Positions 12,119 through 14,507 of a stretch of 14,507 nucleotides of DNA are shown here, in pieces. The stretch's first letter is position 1; the number at the start of each line of letters is the position of its first letter. The notes beneath the pieces are model-generated. The model searched no databases. It was not told the DNA's origin and saw only the letters and a list, made by a program, of their open reading frames with translations. Source of the stretch: Candidatus Bathyarchaeota archaeon. Lineage in GTDB: Archaea > Thermoproteota > Bathyarchaeia > Bathyarchaeales > DTEX01. Position numbers and translations under genes: made by a program. The stretch covers positions 1 to 14,507 of the forward strand of contig PIYJ01000019.1 in NCBI GenBank assembly GCA_003601725.1, written 5' to 3'.

Positions 12119-12982
12119 TCAGCCCGATATTTTCGCAGATAGTGCCAGAGCTTCTAGATGCGCCTTTCTTATCAGATCTTGGATGGTCTCGGGGGTCGGT
12201 ATATCCGCGTTCAATGCAAGTCTGTATGCTTCTGAAACTGCGATTTGGAGAAGAATCGAAGCGTTCTCGGGGGTTGGGTAAGCAGCGTTCAGCGAAAGAT
12301 TGAATGCTTGCATGTGAGCTTCGCTTATCGTCTGTCTGTATTCTTCGAGATCCATGACAAGTTTCTCTTCAGGTATTATCAGCCCGTCATCATAGACAAC
12401 CTTGAGTGATAATCCCGCTTCGAAGGCTTTTATGCCGAGCTTCGAAAGAACGGCAGCCAAGTTTTGAGATATAACTTCTCCCTTCTTCGCAACAACTGTG
12501 TCTTTGTTGATCCACACGCTTCCAGACTCTATCCTTGTAGGTATGCCAACGGAGCTGAGCTGACTGATTATCGGTCCGGGAGCCAGACCCGTGTTTCCAG
12601 CAGGCACAACGATATCATCTGAGGCGATGTCTCCCGCCTTCGCAAATCCTTTTACTTTGCTTTTTTCCAGAATCAAAGCAAGCTTGAAGGGGTTCATATT
12701 GGTGAAAAGGAAGAGATTTGATCCTTTGAGGTAATCTATAAGCTTCTTCATTTCAGGTAGATCTTTCGATTCTGAGATCGCTCTTTCCATAAGGGTGTTC
12801 TTGATGACTTGAAGATAGGCTATTCCGTTAAGCCTCTTACGAAGCTCTTGAAGCTGAGAGGCTCTAACCTTATGGAGATCCGCAATGCCTACGGTTCGAT
12901 ATTTCCTTAAGAGATTTTTTATCTCTTCAACCTTTTCAGCTTTCCGAATTAATATCGGTCTTTGCAACTGTGCTCTCTCCAT
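12119..12982 (-). CDS. rpl10: 50S ribosomal stalk protein uL10 (P0), without acidic C-terminal tail
   Basis: Base of the ribosomal stalk; binds 23S rRNA and carries P1 (L12) dimers that recruit translation GTPases. Seen: VGIADLHKVRASQLQELRKR near 31-50, YLQVIKNTLMERAI (56-69), KGSNLFLFTNMNPFKLA (86-102), VPAGNTGLAPGPIISQLSSV (126-145) of the archaeal/eukaryotic insert domain, then helical P1-binding repeats with AYPTPE (about 234-239) and DIPTPE (about 260-265), ending HLEALALSAKISG. 287 residues. Archaeal P0 proteins commonly continue into an acidic segment ending like GLGALFG; here two stops (TGA TGA) follow ISG, and no reading frame beyond continues the protein. The ATG overlaps the rpl1 stop by one base (TAATG). 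rpl12, normally next, is absent. Confidence 0.95.
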   Translation of the reverse strand: MERAQLQRPILIRKAEKVEEIKNLLRKYRTVGIADLHKVRASQLQELRKRLNGIAYLQVIKNTLMERAISESKDLPEMKKLIDYLKGSNLFLFTNMNPFKLALILEKSKVKGFAKAGDIASDDIVVPAGNTGLAPGPIISQLSSVGIPTRIESGSVWINKDTVVAKKGEVISQNLAAVLSKLGIKAFEAGLSLKVVYDDGLIIPEEKLVMDLEEYRQTISEAHMQAFNLSLNAAYPTPENASILLQIAVSEAYRLALNADIPTPETIQDLIRKAHLEALALSAKISG

Positions 12983-13632
12983 TAAATATTCACCTTCACA
13001 GCGGGTCCCATCGTCATCTTCACATAGATCGAATCGACATTTTTTATGCCTCTTCGAAGTCTCCTGGTGACTCTTCTTATCACCGTCTGAATATTCTCAG
13101 CGATCTCATCGTCTGACATACTTTCCGTCCCAACCCTACAGTGAATCACAGGCTGGTCACGCGCTCTGACACGGACGATTCTCCTATGCCTCTCAATCAG
13201 CTCCTCGATATTCGCGGTGGGAGGAACGGGGGTAGGCATCTTTCCCCTAGGCCCCAATATTGGACCGAAGACTCTTCCAATCAACGGCATCAGAGGAGCT
13301 GCTGCTATGAAGGAATTTATGCTTTTAGCTATTTCTCTCTGCCTCTTTTTATTATTCATTAATCCTTCGATATCTGCGGATTCCAGCACCATGTCGGCGC
13401 CGGCTCTCCTAGCTCGAAGGGCCATGTCTCCATTTGCGAATACGCATACCCCCACTTTTTTGTCAAGGGCATGTGGGAGCTCTATGGTTTCTTGTATTCT
13501 GTTCTCAGGCTTCTTTACGTCTACATCACGTAGGTTGATGATCAGCTCTACTGATTGATTGAAGTTTCTCTTTTTTGATTTCTCCCTTGCCTCTTTCAAT
13601 GCTGATTTGATATTATTGATTTCTATTGACAT
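12982..13632 (-). CDS. rpl1: 50S ribosomal protein uL1
   Basis: Forms the mobile L1 stalk that moves deacylated tRNA out of the E site. Seen: FNQSVELIINLRDVDVKKPE near residues 24-43, ELPHALDKKVGVCVFANGDM, the signature FGPILGPRGKMPTPVPP, and a C-terminal RGIKNVDSIYVKMTMGPAVK. Length 216 is normal for archaea. ATG start behind GAGG, 48 nt after the rpl11 stop. The TAATG overlap with rpl10 indicates translational coupling. In some archaea uL1 represses its own mRNA; no rRNA-mimic hairpin was recognised here by eye. Confidence 0.97.
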   Translation of the reverse strand: MSIEINNIKSALKEAREKSKKRNFNQSVELIINLRDVDVKKPENRIQETIELPHALDKKVGVCVFANGDMALRARRAGADMVLESADIEGLMNNKKRQREIAKSINSFIAAAPLMPLIGRVFGPILGPRGKMPTPVPPTANIEELIERHRRIVRVRARDQPVIHCRVGTESMSDDEIAENIQTVIRRVTRRLRRGIKNVDSIYVKMTMGPAVKVNI

Positions 13633-13680
13633 TCCCTCGGCCTCAGAACGTGAAGATTTTAGTAGACCCCGATAAAAAGA

Positions 13681-14178
13681 TTATTGTTCACCTGCTTTTT
13701 CTATAAGCTCATCATATTTGCCTTCATCTATCTCTTTCAAAACGGACTTCGGATTTTTCTGATCAATTGTAACGCCCATACTTAAGCATGTTCCAACGAT
13801 CTCTTTTACCGCGGATTTCAGGTTTCTGGCCAAAAGGCCGGACATCTTAATTTTAGCTATCTTAACCACTTGTTCAAATGATATGTTTCCCGCAGTCTCC
13901 GTGTTCGGCGTACTTGAGCCTTTCTGTATTCCAGCCTCTTTAACGATCAAGGCGGAAGTCGTTGGCATTCCGACTTCTATCTCGAACTCCTTCGTATCGA
14001 CATCAACGGTTATCTTGACTGGAACTCTCATTCCAGCATAGCTCGATGTTAACTCATTGATCTTATTCACAACGGCGAGCACATTAACCCCTAAGGGCCC
14101 CAAGGCTGGGCCTAAAGGCGGCCCCGCCGTTGCCTGTCCACCGTTAATCAGAGCTTCTATAACTTTTTTCTCAGCCAT
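13681..14178 (-). CDS. rpl11: 50S ribosomal protein uL11
   Basis: Component of the GTPase-associated centre, with an N-terminal domain contacting the stalk and a C-terminal rRNA-binding domain. Seen: the Gly/Pro-rich GGQATAGPPLGPALGPLGVN close to the N terminus, MRVPVKITVDVDTKEFEIEV, KEAGIQKGSSTPNTETAGNI and the C-terminal LKSAVKEIVGTCLSMGVTID. The ATG at 14178 gives MAEKKVIEA and 165 residues; GAGGAG precedes it by about 8 nt. A TTG at 14184 would place the SD only about 2 nt away and is rejected. The SD is inside the end of spt5, whose TGA lies 2 nt before the ATG, so the genes are coupled. Confidence 0.97.
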   Translation of the reverse strand: MAEKKVIEALINGGQATAGPPLGPALGPLGVNVLAVVNKINELTSSYAGMRVPVKITVDVDTKEFEIEVGMPTTSALIVKEAGIQKGSSTPNTETAGNISFEQVVKIAKIKMSGLLARNLKSAVKEIVGTCLSMGVTIDQKNPKSVLKEIDEGKYDELIEKAGEQ

Positions 14179-14180
14179 TC

Positions 14181-14507
14181 TCAAATCTCCTCTTGTGATT
14201 CTTCACCTTTTTTAACTATCTTCACATAGTCCGCGTGAACAGTGATCGGAAGCGTGAAGGTTGCCTCTAAAAGCTCTATTGTAACTTCCTCTTTAGCTCT
14301 GTCTATGCCTGTTATCTTCGCCCTCATTCCTTTGAATGGCCCTCCAATCACCTCTACAAGGTCATTGATGTCAAGTTCCTCGATAACAGGCTTCACAACG
14401 ATATACTTCTCTATCTCCGAGAAAGAGACTATTCCTGGAACTCTTGACCTGACATGCCTTATTCCGGAGATCGCCTCTTCAACTACATGCGGGCCGCCGG
14501 CTTCGAT
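14181..14507 (-). CDS. spt5: Transcription elongation factor Spt5 (NusG family), 5' end cut by window edge
   Basis: Clamps RNA polymerase with Spt4 for processivity and couples to the ribosome. The visible C-terminal 108 residues start in frame at the window edge. Seen: the end of the NGN domain (IEAGGPHVVEEAISGIRHVR, then SRVPGIVSFSEIEKYI) followed by a KOW domain (DLVEVIGGPFKGMRAKITGI, then TLPITVHADYVKIV) and a short acidic tail GEESQEEI. The reading continues off the right edge of the window, so the start is not visible. A GTG at 14396 lies inside the protein and is not the start. Order spt5-rpl11-rpl1-rpl10 is the standard archaeal cluster. Confidence 0.93.
   Translation of the reverse strand: MEAGGPHVVEEAISGIRHVRSRVPGIVSFSEIEKYIVVKPVIEELDINDLVEVIGGPFKGMRAKITGIDRAKEEVTIELLEATFTLPITVHADYVKIVKKGEESQEEI

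Noticed and set aside
1..14507. CRISPR arrays, insertion sequences, or attachment sites
   Set aside because: No regularly spaced direct repeats, transposase-like products or terminal inverted repeats were found; the region is core genome.

Overview
The window is archaeal. Evidence: eukaryote-like ribosomal proteins eL18 and P0-type uL10, RNA polymerase subunits Rpo3 and Rpo10, Spt5, the mevalonate kinase/isopentenyl phosphate kinase route, DtdA-type D-aminoacyl-tRNA deacylase, a BpsA-type branched-polyamine synthase, and archaeal TATA boxes. The lineage cannot be fixed by eye. A TACK-type archaeon such as Bathyarchaeia is my guess only. Start codons are often TTG, usually behind a clear Shine-Dalgarno (SD) motif.

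Layout: 1-7552 (minus strand) is one long conserved translation/transcription/isoprenoid cluster, transcribed rps13-rps4-rps11-rpoD-rpl18e-rpl13-rps9-rpoN-eno-rps2-mvk-ipk. ipk is cut by the window edge. Most junctions from rps13 to rps2 are overlapping or within about 35 nt, and several SD motifs lie inside the 3' end of the preceding gene. A good TATA box sits about 45 nt before rps13. 7762-9472 (minus) holds a polyamine pair, bpsA then speD. 9473-9946 is mostly non-coding and carries two TATA boxes and a tandem 13-bp palindrome in front of the next gene. 9947-10504 (plus) encodes a ribbon-helix-helix/zinc-ribbon protein, probably autoregulated. 10641-11111 (plus) encodes two tandem stand-alone Lrp/AsnC effector-binding (RAM) domains. 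11263-12081 (plus) is dtdA. 12119-14507 (minus) is the spt5(partial)-rpl11-rpl1-rpl10 cluster, convergent with dtdA and lacking the usual rpl12.

How the genes work together: the two ribosomal clusters supply small- and large-subunit proteins together with RNA polymerase and elongation-factor subunits. mvk and ipk are two kinases of the archaeal isoprenoid (membrane lipid) pathway. speD and bpsA should make and consume decarboxylated S-adenosylmethionine for branched polyamines. DtdA is translation quality control.

Most interesting: (1) SpeD has Thr in place of the Ser that normally becomes the pyruvoyl cofactor, with the other catalytic residues kept. (2) A coiled-coil/proline/RHH/zinc-ribbon protein is preceded by two copies of GTAAA-N3-TTTAC exactly over its predicted transcription start. 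(3) uL10 ends without the acidic tail, and rpl12 is missing from its usual place. (4) Rpo3 retains all eight cysteines for two [4Fe-4S] clusters.
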